The notes under the pieces: model-generated | Databases searched by the model: none | What the model saw: the letters and a program-made list of their open reading frames with translations, nothing else | Told to the model about the DNA's origin: nothing | Position numbers and translations under genes: made by a program | From: Novosphingobium sp. KA1 | Lineage (GTDB): Bacteria > Pseudomonadota > Alphaproteobacteria > Sphingomonadales > Sphingomonadaceae | DNA length: 64,000 nt | Direction of reading: 5' to 3' | NCBI RefSeq assembly: GCF_017309955.1 | Contig: NZ_CP021247.1 | Span: forward strand, 3,497,001-3,561,000 | Shown: positions 8,048 to 17,073 of the stretch, piece by piece | Numbering within the stretch: position 1 is the stretch's first letter | How the letters are laid out: each line of letters opens with the position of its first letter

Positions 8048-8073
8048 ACAATGGGCCCTGCCGGGCCCATTGT
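8048..8073 (+). terminator. Perfect 11-bp hairpin between nusB and thiL
   Basis: ACAATGGGCCC (8048-8058), a TGCC loop and its exact reverse complement (8063-8073) form a stable hairpin. No long T-tract follows (ATTTCC). It lies between the nusB stop and thiL, so it may be a weak terminator or processing site, and it covers an in-frame ATG at 8051 that could otherwise be taken as the thiL start. Confidence 0.6.
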
Positions 8074-8080
8074 CATTTCC

Positions 8081-9040
8081 ATGACCCGCGAATTCGCCTT
8101 CATCGAAGCCCTGCGCGCCATTGCCGTCAGCCCGGCCGCGCGCGGCCTTGCGGACGATGCCGCCGTACTCGAAATCGGCGGCGAAAAGCTGGTCCTGACG
8201 ATGGACACGCTGGTCGAGGGCATCCACTTCCTGCCCGACGATCCGCCGGAAAGCATCGCCTGGAAGCTGGTGGCGGTGAATGCCTCGGACCTTGCCGCCA
8301 AGGGCGCCGAGCCATTGGGCTGCCTCAAGTCCCACGCGCTGGGCGAAGACGCGTGGGACCGCGCCTTCCTTGGCGGCATGGATCAGGCCTGCCGCCATTT
8401 CCGCCTGCCGCTGCTGGGCGGCGACACCGTGCGCATGCCGCGCGGTTCGGCGCGCAGCTTCTCGCTCACCGCCATCGGCCGGGGCATCGAGGACGTGCCG
8501 GTGCCCACCCGCAGCGGCGCGCAGGCGGGCGATGTGGTGTGGTGCAGCGGCACGCTGGGCGATTCCGGCCTCGGCCTGGCGCTGCTGTCGGACCGGGTGA
8601 AGGACGTCAGCCCCGACCATGACTGGCTGATCGACCGCTATCGCCGCCCGATGCCCGAACCGGCGCTGGGCGCCGCGCTCGCCCCGCTCACCAGCGCGAT
8701 GATGGACGTATCGGACGGCCTGCTGATCGACGCGCGGCGCATGGCCGATGCCAGCGGCGTCGCCATCCATTTCGATGCCTCCGAAGTCCCGCTTTCAGGC
8801 GCCTATCGCGCTGTCGCCGGGGACAATGTCGAACAGCGCATAGCCGCGATGACGGCGGGAGACGACTACGTCCTGCTGTTCACCGCCCCGCCGGTAAACA
8901 GCGCCTATTTGCGCGCCGCAGCCAAGGGACTGGATACGCAAATCCACGCCATCGGTACGGTTTCCGAAGGCAGCGGCATCGTTCTGGAATGGAAGGGTTC
9001 GCCGATCTCGCTGCCGGATCGGTTGGGTTATCAGCATTAG
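8081..9040 (+). CDS. thiL: Thiamine-monophosphate kinase
   Basis: ThiL phosphorylates thiamine monophosphate to the cofactor thiamine diphosphate. The 319-residue protein has the PurM/AIR-synthase fold signatures: GLADDAAVLEI, MDTLVEGIHFLPDD (Mg-nucleotide aspartates), LLGGDTVRMPRG, MMDVSDGLLIDARRMADAS and MTAGDDYVLLFT. ATG 8081 (MTREFAF) is preferred because the alternative ATG 8051 is inside a perfect hairpin. Neither has a strong Shine-Dalgarno, so weak coupling to nusB is possible. Confidence 0.94.
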   Translation: MTREFAFIEALRAIAVSPAARGLADDAAVLEIGGEKLVLTMDTLVEGIHFLPDDPPESIAWKLVAVNASDLAAKGAEPLGCLKSHALGEDAWDRAFLGGMDQACRHFRLPLLGGDTVRMPRGSARSFSLTAIGRGIEDVPVPTRSGAQAGDVVWCSGTLGDSGLGLALLSDRVKDVSPDHDWLIDRYRRPMPEPALGAALAPLTSAMMDVSDGLLIDARRMADASGVAIHFDASEVPLSGAYRAVAGDNVEQRIAAMTAGDDYVLLFTAPPVNSAYLRAAAKGLDTQIHAIGTVSEGSGIVLEWKGSPISLPDRLGYQH

Positions 9041-9132
9041 GCCCGGCATACTTGCGCGGCGGCGATTGCGATGACCGCTCTCAACGGTTGCCGTCTTCAA
9101 GCTGCCGTTCCAGGTACGCCCCGTTGCGGACA

Positions 9133-9414
9133 TCAGCGGATCAGTTCAGCTTCGATTTCTTCGGCTATGCCGGTATTGAGCCGCGCGACCTGCTCCATGA
9201 TGCCGTCCAGTCGAGCTTCGGTCAGGGGTTCTGCAGGATCAGAGAGTCCAACTATATGCCCAGCGAGATAGTGTATGCAGTTGTTGATCGCCCAATTTAC
9301 CTGCACGCTAACATCGTCGCGGGCCATGATAGTGAACCCATGGATCGCACGCGCTAAGTAACGAATTAACCTTGGTCGTGCCGCAAATTGCAGATCTTCT
9401 CGTAAAGGCATCAT
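9133..9414 (-). CDS. Small hypothetical protein
   Basis: A 93-residue open frame I do not recognise. It is supported by a good ribosome-binding site (AGGGG, 4-7 bases before the paired ATG codons at 9414 and 9411) and by a protein-like amphipathic composition: a central segment VNWAINNCIHYLAGHIVGL and an acidic helical C-terminus (IMEQVARLNTGIAEEIEAEL). Its third-position GC is lower than in neighbouring genes, so it may be recently acquired or non-essential. It is convergent with thiL. Confidence 0.5.
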   Translation of the reverse strand: MMPLREDLQFAARPRLIRYLARAIHGFTIMARDDVSVQVNWAINNCIHYLAGHIVGLSDPAEPLTEARLDGIMEQVARLNTGIAEEIEAELIR

Positions 9415-9777
9415 CAGTCCCCTTTTATACTCGGATGCTTGCGCTTGGAATGCTGGAGAGGCAATGGCCGCTCCCCACCCAAATCAGACATCCCAACTCC
9501 GCTCAGGCTGAGCCTGTCGAAGCCCTCTGGGTCGGCACCACGGCTCCCCATCCTTCGACAGGCTCAGGATGAGCGGTATGGGCGGGACGAAGGTCCGCAT
9601 TCCCGACCGCGCACTGTCGTTGGGGCCGATACCGCATTCCCGCCAAGTTCCTCCCGACAAAATCGACTTCGGATGAAGGCGCTTGCCAGTAATCCTCCTT
9701 GTCTATAGCCCTTTACGTCCAGAACGGGAAAAACCGTCGAAAATAGCGAATGTTCGCGTGGGAAAAGGGGGCGTTTT
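9415..9777. other. 363-base intergenic region upstream of hppA
   Basis: This gap between the small minus-strand gene and hppA contains a REP-like inverted repeat (separate entry) and no convincing gene. Near its 3' end, TTGCCA at 9683-9688 and TATAGC at 9704-9709 could be part of the hppA promoter, although the 15-base spacing is short. GGGGG just before the GTG at 9778 is the likely ribosome-binding site. Confidence 0.5.
9499..9576. repeat. REP-like inverted repeat (CTTCGACAGGCTCAG family)
   Basis: Two 24-base arms, 9499-9522 and 9553-9576, are inverted copies with 22 of 24 matches, around the core CTTCGACAGGCTCAG. The 30-base spacer includes CTCTGGGTCGG. This is the familiar dispersed repeat type of sphingomonads and other alphaproteobacteria. 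A degenerate single arm (CTTCGACAAGCTCGGGAGAT) occurs at 13979-13998. Confidence 0.75.
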
Positions 9778-11871
9778 GTGAATCCAGTCACGATCGCAAT
9801 TATCCTGGGGCTTCTGGCCATTCTCTATGGCTTCATTACCAGCAGACAAGTTCTCGGCGCTCCGGCCGGGTCCGACAAGATGCAGGAGATCGCCGCCGCC
9901 ATTCAGGAAGGCGCGCAGGCCTACCTCAAGCGGCAATATTCGACCATCGCCGTCGTCGGCATCGTCGTTGCCATCATCATTTCGCTGACGCTGGGGCATA
10001 TCTCGGCCATCGGCTTTGTCATCGGCGCGATCCTTTCAGGCGTGGCCGGGTTCATCGGCATGAACATCTCGGTCCGCTCCAACGTGCGCACCGCCGCCGC
10101 CGCGCAGACCGGCTTGCAAGCGGGCCTGACGCTGGCCTTCCGCGCGGGCGCCATCACCGGGATGCTCGTCGCAGGCCTCGCGCTGCTCGCGATCGCGGTG
10201 TTCTACTGGTATCTGACCGGCCCCGGCGGCCACACCGTCGGCGGTGAGGATCGCACCGTCGTGCAGGCGCTGACCGCCCTCGCCTTCGGCGCCTCGCTCA
10301 TCTCGATCTTCGCGCGTCTTGGCGGCGGCATCTTCACCAAGGCCGCCGATGTGGGCGCCGACCTCGTCGGCAAGGTGGAAGCGGGCATCCCCGAGGACGA
10401 CCCGCGCAACCCCGCCGTGATCGCCGACAACGTGGGCGACAATGTGGGCGACTGCGCCGGCATGGCCGCCGACCTGTTCGAGACCTATGTCGTCACCGTC
10501 GGCGCGACGATGGTGCTGACCGCGCTGCTGATGAAGGGCATCGCCAATTTCGAAGGCCTAATGGCGCTGCCGCTGCTGATCGGCGGCGTCTGCATCGTCA
10601 CCTCGATCATCGGCACCTACTTCGTGCGCCTCGGCGGATCGCAGAACATCATGGGGGCCATGTACAAGGGTTTCCTGGTCACCGCGGTCCTGTCGATCCC
10701 GGCGATCTGGTGGGCGATCAATTACGCGCTGGCCGATATCGGCGCCGAGATCGGCACCACCGGGTTCTCCGGCAAGTCGCTGTTCCACTGCGCACTGGTC
10801 GGCCTGGTCATCACCGGGCTGATCATCTGGATCACCGAATACTACACCGGCACCGGCTACCGGCCGGTCCGCTCGATCGCCAAGGCATCGGAGACCGGAC
10901 ACGGCACCAACGTCATCCAGGGCCTCGCCATCAGCCTTGAGGCGACTGCGCTGCCCACCGTGGTGATCGTGGCGGGCATCATCATCGCCTATCAACTCGC
11001 GGGCCTGCTCGGCATTGCCTATGCGGCGACGGCCATGCTGGCGCTGGCAGGCATGGTGGTGGCGCTGGACGCTTATGGTCCCGTTACCGACAATGCCGGC
11101 GGCATCGCCGAAATGGCCGGACTCGACGACAGCGTGCGCGAGAAGACCGACGCGCTGGACGCCGTGGGCAACACCACCAAGGCGGTGACCAAGGGCTATG
11201 CCATCGGCTCGGCGGGGCTTGCCGCGCTGGTGCTGTTCGCGGCCTACACCACGGACCTGCGTGAGTTCTTCCCCGATCTCGACGTCGATTTCAGCCTGGA
11301 GAATCCCTACGTCATCGTCGGGCTGCTGCTCGGCGCGCTGCTGCCCTACCTGTTCGGGGCCATGGGCATGACGGCGGTGGGCCGCGCGGCGGGCGACGTG
11401 GTCAAGGACGTGCGCGAGCAGTTCAAGGCCAATCCCGGTATCATGACCTACGAAACCAAGCCGGACTATGCCCGCACCGTGGACCTCGTGACCAAGGCCG
11501 CGATCAAGGAGATGATCGTGCCCTCGCTGCTGCCGGTGCTGACGCCGATCGCGGTCTATTTCGCGATCTCGTTCGTGGCGGGGGTGGAGAACGGCTTTGC
11601 CGCCCTCGGCGCACTGCTGCTGGGGGTGATTGTCGGCGGGTTGTTCGTGGCGCTCTCGATGACCTCGGGCGGCGGTGCCTGGGACAATGCCAAGAAGTTC
11701 ATCGAAGACGGCCATCACGGCGGCAAGGGTTCGGAGGCCCACAAGGCCGCGGTCACCGGCGATACCGTGGGCGATCCGTACAAGGACACTGCCGGTCCTG
11801 CGGTGAACCCGATGATCAAGATCACCAATATCGTCGCCCTGCTGTTGCTCGCAGCACTGGCGGCGGGTTGA
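9778..11871 (+). CDS. hppA: Membrane-bound proton-translocating pyrophosphatase, K+-independent type
   Basis: HppA hydrolyses cytoplasmic pyrophosphate and pumps protons across the inner membrane. The 697-residue protein has the multi-helix (about 16) family layout. The catalytic region near residues 180-240 contains [19 protein letters not shown] and [19 protein letters not shown], which bind Mg-pyrophosphate. The lysine in [10 protein letters not shown] (residue 468) is the mark of potassium-independent H+-PPases; potassium-dependent forms carry alanine there. Start is GTG 9778 after a G-rich Shine-Dalgarno. A strong hairpin terminator follows, so it is monocistronic. Confidence 0.96.
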   Translation: MNPVTIAIILGLLAILYGFITSRQVLGAPAGSDKMQEIAAAIQEGAQAYLKRQYSTIAVVGIVVAIIISLTLGHISAIGFVIGAILSGVAGFIGMNISVRSNVRTAAAAQTGLQAGLTLAFRAGAITGMLVAGLALLAIAVFYWYLTGPGGHTVGGEDRTVVQALTALAFGASLISIFARLGGGIFTKAADVGADLVGKVEAGIPEDDPRNPAVIADNVGDNVGDCAGMAADLFETYVVTVGATMVLTALLMKGIANFEGLMALPLLIGGVCIVTSIIGTYFVRLGGSQNIMGAMYKGFLVTAVLSIPAIWWAINYALADIGAEIGTTGFSGKSLFHCALVGLVITGLIIWITEYYTGTGYRPVRSIAKASETGHGTNVIQGLAISLEATALPTVVIVAGIIIAYQLAGLLGIAYAATAMLALAGMVVALDAYGPVTDNAGGIAEMAGLDDSVREKTDALDAVGNTTKAVTKGYAIGSAGLAALVLFAAYTTDLREFFPDLDVDFSLENPYVIVGLLLGALLPYLFGAMGMTAVGRAAGDVVKDVREQFKANPGIMTYETKPDYARTVDLVTKAAIKEMIVPSLLPVLTPIAVYFAISFVAGVENGFAALGALLLGVIVGGLFVALSMTSGGGAWDNAKKFIEDGHHGGKGSEAHKAAVTGDTVGDPYKDTAGPAVNPMIKITNIVALLLLAALAAG

Positions 11872-11886
11872 TCTCCCGGTTGCAGC

Positions 11887-11926
11887 AATCCCCCGGCGGA
11901 GCGATCCGCCGTGGGATTTGCCTTTT
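11887..11926 (+). terminator. Rho-independent terminator of hppA
   Basis: Arms 11887-11900 (AATCCCCCGGCGGA) and 11905-11918 (TCCGCCGTGGGATT) pair over 14 positions with one mismatch around a GCGA loop, and TTTT follows at 11923-11926. It starts 15 bases after the hppA stop. Confidence 0.85.
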
Positions 11927-11976
11927 CCGGCACCGCGTTAGGCTTTCCTTGAAACCGAGGCGCTAGAAAGCCCTCC

Positions 11977-13116
11977 ATGCTCACGACCAGCCCCCCGGTC
12001 CACGAGGACGCGCCCGGCCACTGCGGCACCATCGCCGCCGTGCCATTGCGGGAGCTGGCGAGCGACGTGCGTGCATGGGATGCCCTGGCCCGGCGCGCCA
12101 GCGAGGCCAATCCGTTCTACGAAAGCTGGTACCTGCTGCCCTCGCTGCGCCACCTCGCCAGCGGGGAATGCGTAGAGATGCTCCGTTTCGAACGCGATGG
12201 CCGCCTCGCGGGCCTGCTGCCCATCGTGCGCAGCCGCCACTATTACCGCTGGCCGGTGCCGAACATGGCAGGCTGGCTGCACGCCAACGCCTTCCTGGGC
12301 ACCCCATTGATCGAACGCGGCGCAGAGCAGGCCTTCTGGCGCGCGCTGCTCGCATGGGCCGACAGCTCGGCGCGCAGCGCTATGTTCCTGCACTTGCGGG
12401 CGATCCCGCTGGGCGGGCCGGTCCATCGCGGCCTCGAGGACGCACTCGGCAACCGTACCGCCGCCATCGTCCACCGCGAGGAACGCGCCCTCCTGCGCTC
12501 CGACCTTTCGCCCGGTGCCTACCTGGAAGCCTCGCTTTCCGGGAAGAAGCGCAAGGAAATCCGCCGCCAGTGGAACCGCCTCGGCGAATGCGGCGAGGTC
12601 ACGGTCGAACGGCTCGGCGGCAGCGACGGGCTTCAGGGCTGGATCGACGAATTTCTGGCGCTCGAAGCGGCAGGCTGGAAAGGCAATGCCGGGTCCGCGC
12701 TCGCCAGCCTGGAGACGACGCGGACGCTGTTTCGCGAGGCGCTGTCCGGCGCCGCCGCCGGTGCCCGGCTGGAACGGCTCGCCCTGCGGCTCGACGGCAA
12801 GCCGATCGCCATGCTGGCCACATTCCTCACCCCGCCCGGCGCCTTCTCGTTCAAGACCGCGTTTGACGAGAGCTTCGCCCGCTTTTCACCCGGCGTCCTG
12901 CTTCAGCGCGAATACCTTGACGTGCTTGCCCGCGCCGACATCGCCTGGACCGACAGCTGCGCGGCGCAGGATCACCCGATGATCGACCACCTCTGGCGCG
13001 AGCGCCGCGTGCTTGGCCGCCTCTCCATCGCCATCGGCGGGCCGGTGCGCCGTGCGCTGTTCCAGCGCTTCATGTCCGCCGAACTCGCCCGCAATCCCGC
13101 TGGAACCACTGGATGA
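11977..13116 (+). CDS. FemAB/CelD-like GNAT family acetyltransferase
   Basis: A 379-residue protein of the CelD/BcsL (Acetyltransf_6) group, a double-GNAT-like fold related to FemAB peptidyl transferases. Clear family parts are NPFYESWYLLPSLRHLA near residues 46-62, the basic segment SGKKRKEIRRQWNRLGE near 190, and LRLDGKPIAMLATFLTPPGAFSFKTAFDESFARFSPG near 270-305. Relatives act on extracellular polysaccharide, polyhydroxyalkanoate or peptide substrates; the acceptor here is unknown. It overlaps the JmjC-like gene by 4 bases, suggesting a joint function. Confidence 0.82.
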   Translation: MLTTSPPVHEDAPGHCGTIAAVPLRELASDVRAWDALARRASEANPFYESWYLLPSLRHLASGECVEMLRFERDGRLAGLLPIVRSRHYYRWPVPNMAGWLHANAFLGTPLIERGAEQAFWRALLAWADSSARSAMFLHLRAIPLGGPVHRGLEDALGNRTAAIVHREERALLRSDLSPGAYLEASLSGKKRKEIRRQWNRLGECGEVTVERLGGSDGLQGWIDEFLALEAAGWKGNAGSALASLETTRTLFREALSGAAAGARLERLALRLDGKPIAMLATFLTPPGAFSFKTAFDESFARFSPGVLLQREYLDVLARADIAWTDSCAAQDHPMIDHLWRERRVLGRLSIAIGGPVRRALFQRFMSAELARNPAGTTG

Positions 13117-13961
13117 ACGCCCCCGCCCTTCCCGTCTTCGGCGCTCCGGCGCGCGCGCTGTTTGCCGCAAACTACCCCGAAGCGCCGCACAAGCTGCCGC
13201 ATAGGCTGACCAGCCACCCCTTGCTGGACCTCGAAGCGCTCGCCGTACTGGCGGAAACCGTGCCCGCCAGTTCGGTCGAGTACAACTTCGGCAACCAGCC
13301 CCTCGGCATCGACGGCAAGCCCGCGCCCACCGGCATCCCCATCGGCCGCACCATCCGCGAGATCGAGACGACCAACTCCTGGGCCGTCATCAAGAATATC
13401 GAGCAGCACCCCGACTACGCCCGCCTGCTCGAAGACCTGCTCGCCGAACTGCGCCCGATGATCGAGGAAAAGACCGGCGCCATGATGAAGCTGCAAGGCT
13501 TCATCTTCGTCACCTCGGCAGGCGGCGTCACGCCCTATCACTTCGACCCCGAGCACAACATCCTGCTGCAAGTGCGCGGCCACAAGGTCATGACCCAGTT
13601 CCCCGCCGGAGACCACCGCTTCGCGCCGGACGAAGTGCACGAAACCTACCATACCGGGGGCGGCCGCGAGCTGAAATGGCGGGACGAACTGCTGGAAGGC
13701 GGCCGCGAATTCGCGCTGGGTTCGGGCGAGGCCGTGTTCGTGCCGGTGATGGCGCCGCATTTTGTGCGGAACGGCACCGAACCTTCGGTTTCGCTCTCGA
13801 TCACGTGGCGTTCGGAATGGAGCTTTGCCGAAGCGGACGCCCGGGCGTTCAACGGGGTGCTGCGGAAGTTGGGCCTCAAACCCAAGGCGCCGGGGCGCTG
13901 GCCGGCGCGCAATCGCGCCAAGGCACTGGCCTGGCGGGTGCTGCGCAAGTTCAAGAAATAA
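13113..13961 (+). CDS. JmjC/cupin-like putative Fe(II)/2-oxoglutarate protein
   Basis: A 282-residue protein with a cupin/JmjC fold. A likely facial triad is visible: His143 and Asp145 in TPYHFDPEHNILLQ, and His216 in VPVMAPHFV. The lysine in LLQVRGHKVM is placed like the 2-oxoglutarate or structural lysine of JmjC hydroxylases. Relatives are called transcriptional-regulator-like or cupin-like in sphingomonads. Substrate unknown. The C-terminus is strongly basic (RNRAKALAWRVLRKFKK). Start ATG overlaps the acetyltransferase stop by 4 bases. Confidence 0.75.
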   Translation: MNAPALPVFGAPARALFAANYPEAPHKLPHRLTSHPLLDLEALAVLAETVPASSVEYNFGNQPLGIDGKPAPTGIPIGRTIREIETTNSWAVIKNIEQHPDYARLLEDLLAELRPMIEEKTGAMMKLQGFIFVTSAGGVTPYHFDPEHNILLQVRGHKVMTQFPAGDHRFAPDEVHETYHTGGGRELKWRDELLEGGREFALGSGEAVFVPVMAPHFVRNGTEPSVSLSITWRSEWSFAEADARAFNGVLRKLGLKPKAPGRWPARNRAKALAWRVLRKFKK

Positions 13962-14176
13962 GAGAAAGTCCTGGGGCGCTTCGACAAGCTCGGGAGATCC
14001 CCCAGACCCGCAGAATGTCTATGTTGCGCCCTGCCTATCCGTCTTGCGCTCACTGAGAGCCGGGAGACAAATAGCCTGCGGCTGCAAGGAGCGCACAACC
14101 GATAGGCGAGGCGCAACGAAGACGGTAATGGGGGTGCAGGGTGGCTATGCTCCCCTGCTTTTACCCTTCCCCCTAC

Positions 14177-16861
14177 TCACTTGACCCACTTAGCCACCTG
14201 CTCGCGCTGACGCGGACGGTTGGCGAGACGTTCCTTGAGCGCGGTCAGCGCCTGCACCACCGGCTTGGCCTCGTCGGCCGGAAGCGTGGCGGCATAGGCT
14301 TCGATCTTGCCGACCATCGCCGCATCGGTGCTCGAGGCGACGATGCGGGCAAAGAAGCGCGCGCGCCCCGAGTGTTCGATCAGCGCGTCGACCTTGGCCT
14401 GATTGGCGCGCACGAAGTCGAAGGCCATTTCCGGGTGCGCGCGGGCGACCGAGGTGATGATCTGCGAAGCGCTGGTGGCATCCGGCGTGCCGGAGATCGC
14501 GAAGGCCAGCGATTCCCCGGCCAGCGCGTCGTCCTTGGCGAGGCCGAGGTTCGAGTAGTACATCTGGCGCTCGACAAAGCTGGTGGCGCCGGCGGCCTGC
14601 TTGCGCAGCAGTTCCCAGTCTGCGCGGTTGGCGTTGGCGGCGGCGACCGAGAGCCAGGTGCCCTTGAGCGGGCCGTCGAGCGACTGCGGGTTCGTCGTCA
14701 GGCCCTGAAGGCGGCGGCGCGCTTCGGCCACGACCTTGGCATCACCCACCGCGCCCAGCGTCTCGATCAGTTGCGCGCGCAGTTCGGTGTCGACCAGCGG
14801 CTCGCCGGCAGTGCCGTCGAAGCCCAGCTTGCCGAGACGCGGCGACCAGATCTTCGAGATGCGTGCGCCCAGCGCCGTGCGGGCCGGTTTCGCGGCATCG
14901 CCGTCGAGCAGGCCGTAGACCGCCTGCCAGCGCGCCGCGACGTTACCCGACAGCACGGCGTCGGCATTAGGCGAGAAGGCCGAGAGGAAGTCGAGGCCGA
15001 CCGCCATGTCCTGATACCCCGCCAGCGCCAGCGAGAGGTTGTCGCGGGCAAGGCCGTACTGGTCGATCGGGGCCAGCTTGCCGAACGCGGCGACCAGCGC
15101 CTTGATCGCCGGGGCCGGATAGAGCGTGCGGTAGTAGCCGAGCTGCCCTGCATTGACGAGGACCGGGCCGCAACCGGCCAGGGTCATGCTTTCGCTGCGC
15201 TGCGCCATCAGGTGACGGGCGGGCGCGGCATCGCCGACACGCACCAGCAGCGGCATCGGCCAGACGGGCGCGGTCGTGCCGCGTGCGGCGGGGTCGAGCG
15301 AGAAGGCATCCTGCGTCAGGTCGAGGCGGGTCTGGCCGTTCTGGCACGACACCGCGTTGACGCGCAGCAGCGGCACGCCCGGCGTGTGGGTGAAGGCCTC
15401 GGCGATGCGGTCCACGTCCTTGCCGCCGGCAGCTTCCATCGCCGCCCAGAGATCGCGGCTGGAGGTGTTCGAGTAGGCGTGGCGCTTCATGTAGAGGCGC
15501 ATGCCGTCACGCCAGGTGTCGGGCCCGACGTAGTCCTCCAGCATCGAGATGACCGCCTGCCCCTTCTGGTAGGTGATCGAATCGAAGGCCTGCTCCATTT
15601 CCGAAACGGTGCGGACCTTCTGCACCACCGGGTGGGTGGTGGGCAGCGCATCGAGCGCCATCGCGCCTTCGCGGCCGTCGACGGCGCCCAGCTTCCAGTT
15701 CCAGTCCGGATTGAAGTGATCGGTCGCCTTGGCGGCAAACCAGCTGGCAAAACCCTCGTTCAGCCAGATGTCGTCCCACCAGGCCATCGTCACCAGATCG
15801 CCGAACCACTGGTGCGCGGTCTCGTGCGCCTGCACGCTGTAGATGCTCTGCTTGCCGGAGGGGCTGGTGGTCTTGGGATCGAGCAGCAGGATACGCTCGA
15901 AGGTCATGATCGCGCCCCAGTTCTCCATCGCACCGAAGAACTGCGAGGTGCCGGGGGCGGCGATGTTGTCCAGCTTGGGCAGCGGGAACTTGACGCCGAA
16001 GTAGTCATCGAACCACGGCAGGATCTGGGCCAGGCCCTCGCGCGCATAATCGGCCTGCGCGCCGCTGCCCGCAGGCGCGACGATGCCGACGTCGACGCCG
16101 TCCGCCGCCTTTTGCGACGAGCGTTCGAAATCGCCCATGCCGAAGAACAGCAGGTAGGAACTCATCTTCGGCGTCGTCGCGAACGTCACGCGCTTGAGGC
16201 CGCCGGCGAGCATTTCCTGCCCCTTCACCGGCATGTTGCCGAGCGCCATGCGGTCGGCCGGAACGATGGCCGAAACGTCGAAGGTCGCCTTGTAGCTGGG
16301 CTCGTCGAAGCTCGGCACGAAGCGGCGGGCGTCGGGGGCCTCGAACTGGGTGAACAGGCCGCGCACTTCCTTGCCGGTGCGCTTGTCGGGATAGTCGAGC
16401 GCGAAGAGGCCCGAGGGCTGCGTGCCGATCTTGCCCGCATAGGCCACGTCGAGGCGGTACTGCCCCGGCGCGATGGCCTTGGGGGCGGCAAAGCGCAGGG
16501 TCTGCGCGGCCTCGTCGGCCGTGGTGGTCAGGGCGACCGGCTTGCCGTCGGCGCCGACGAGCGCAGCGCTCGAGACCGCAAGGCCGTTGCCGTGCAGCGT
16601 CAGCGCGTCGGTGGCGGAAAAGACAGTGACGTCGATCGAGACCTTGCCGGTGAAGGTCAGCGCCTGCGCGTCGGGCGTCACTTCGATGCGGTAATGCGTC
16701 GGACGGGCGTTGCGCGGCAGGTCGCTCGGCACGGTTTCGGGCAGCGGGGCGAGGGTTGCGGCAACTGGAGCAGCCGGCGCGCTGGCGGCGAATGCATGGG
16801 CGGAAACGGCAAAGGCAATCACGGCACCGGCCGTGGCAAGGTTACGCAGGGTAGAACGCAT
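14177..16861 (-). CDS. Exported M1 family zinc aminopeptidase (ERAP/APN-like)
   Basis: An 894-residue M1 metallopeptidase. Residues 1-25 form a signal peptide ending in AHAFA, so it acts in the periplasm or outside. The exopeptidase motif GAMEN is at 310-314 and the zinc site HETAH at 346-350, followed by the third ligand in WLNEGFASW. The C-terminal half is the helical ERAP1-like domain. It differs from cytoplasmic PepN in carrying a signal peptide. It is divergent from the exported two-repeat protein at 17074, with a 212-base gap that probably holds both promoters. Confidence 0.95.
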   Translation of the reverse strand: MRSTLRNLATAGAVIAFAVSAHAFAASAPAAPVAATLAPLPETVPSDLPRNARPTHYRIEVTPDAQALTFTGKVSIDVTVFSATDALTLHGNGLAVSSAALVGADGKPVALTTTADEAAQTLRFAAPKAIAPGQYRLDVAYAGKIGTQPSGLFALDYPDKRTGKEVRGLFTQFEAPDARRFVPSFDEPSYKATFDVSAIVPADRMALGNMPVKGQEMLAGGLKRVTFATTPKMSSYLLFFGMGDFERSSQKAADGVDVGIVAPAGSGAQADYAREGLAQILPWFDDYFGVKFPLPKLDNIAAPGTSQFFGAMENWGAIMTFERILLLDPKTTSPSGKQSIYSVQAHETAHQWFGDLVTMAWWDDIWLNEGFASWFAAKATDHFNPDWNWKLGAVDGREGAMALDALPTTHPVVQKVRTVSEMEQAFDSITYQKGQAVISMLEDYVGPDTWRDGMRLYMKRHAYSNTSSRDLWAAMEAAGGKDVDRIAEAFTHTPGVPLLRVNAVSCQNGQTRLDLTQDAFSLDPAARGTTAPVWPMPLLVRVGDAAPARHLMAQRSESMTLAGCGPVLVNAGQLGYYRTLYPAPAIKALVAAFGKLAPIDQYGLARDNLSLALAGYQDMAVGLDFLSAFSPNADAVLSGNVAARWQAVYGLLDGDAAKPARTALGARISKIWSPRLGKLGFDGTAGEPLVDTELRAQLIETLGAVGDAKVVAEARRRLQGLTTNPQSLDGPLKGTWLSVAAANANRADWELLRKQAAGATSFVERQMYYSNLGLAKDDALAGESLAFAISGTPDATSASQIITSVARAHPEMAFDFVRANQAKVDALIEHSGRARFFARIVASSTDAAMVGKIEAYAATLPADEAKPVVQALTALKERLANRPRQREQVAKWVK

Positions 16862-17073
16862 GAAAGAGAGGCTCCGAGAAATCGGGTACTGTTTGCGCAG
16901 GCAGGACGCCGCGCCAGCCGTGCGCGCGTGTTAGCCCGAAGCCTGGCTGCGAACCACCCTGATGCCATGTCGTTTGTCGATGGGAATCATACCTTGGTAT
17001 TGAAGGCGGCGCGCGACATCCCCTCGCTTTTGTGCGATTTTTCACACTTCCGAAGTGCGACTCGGAGGCTTCC

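Noticed and set aside
13979..13998. A second REP pair after the JmjC-like gene
   Set aside because: Only one degenerate arm of the CTTCGAC-type repeat is present, with no inverted partner nearby.
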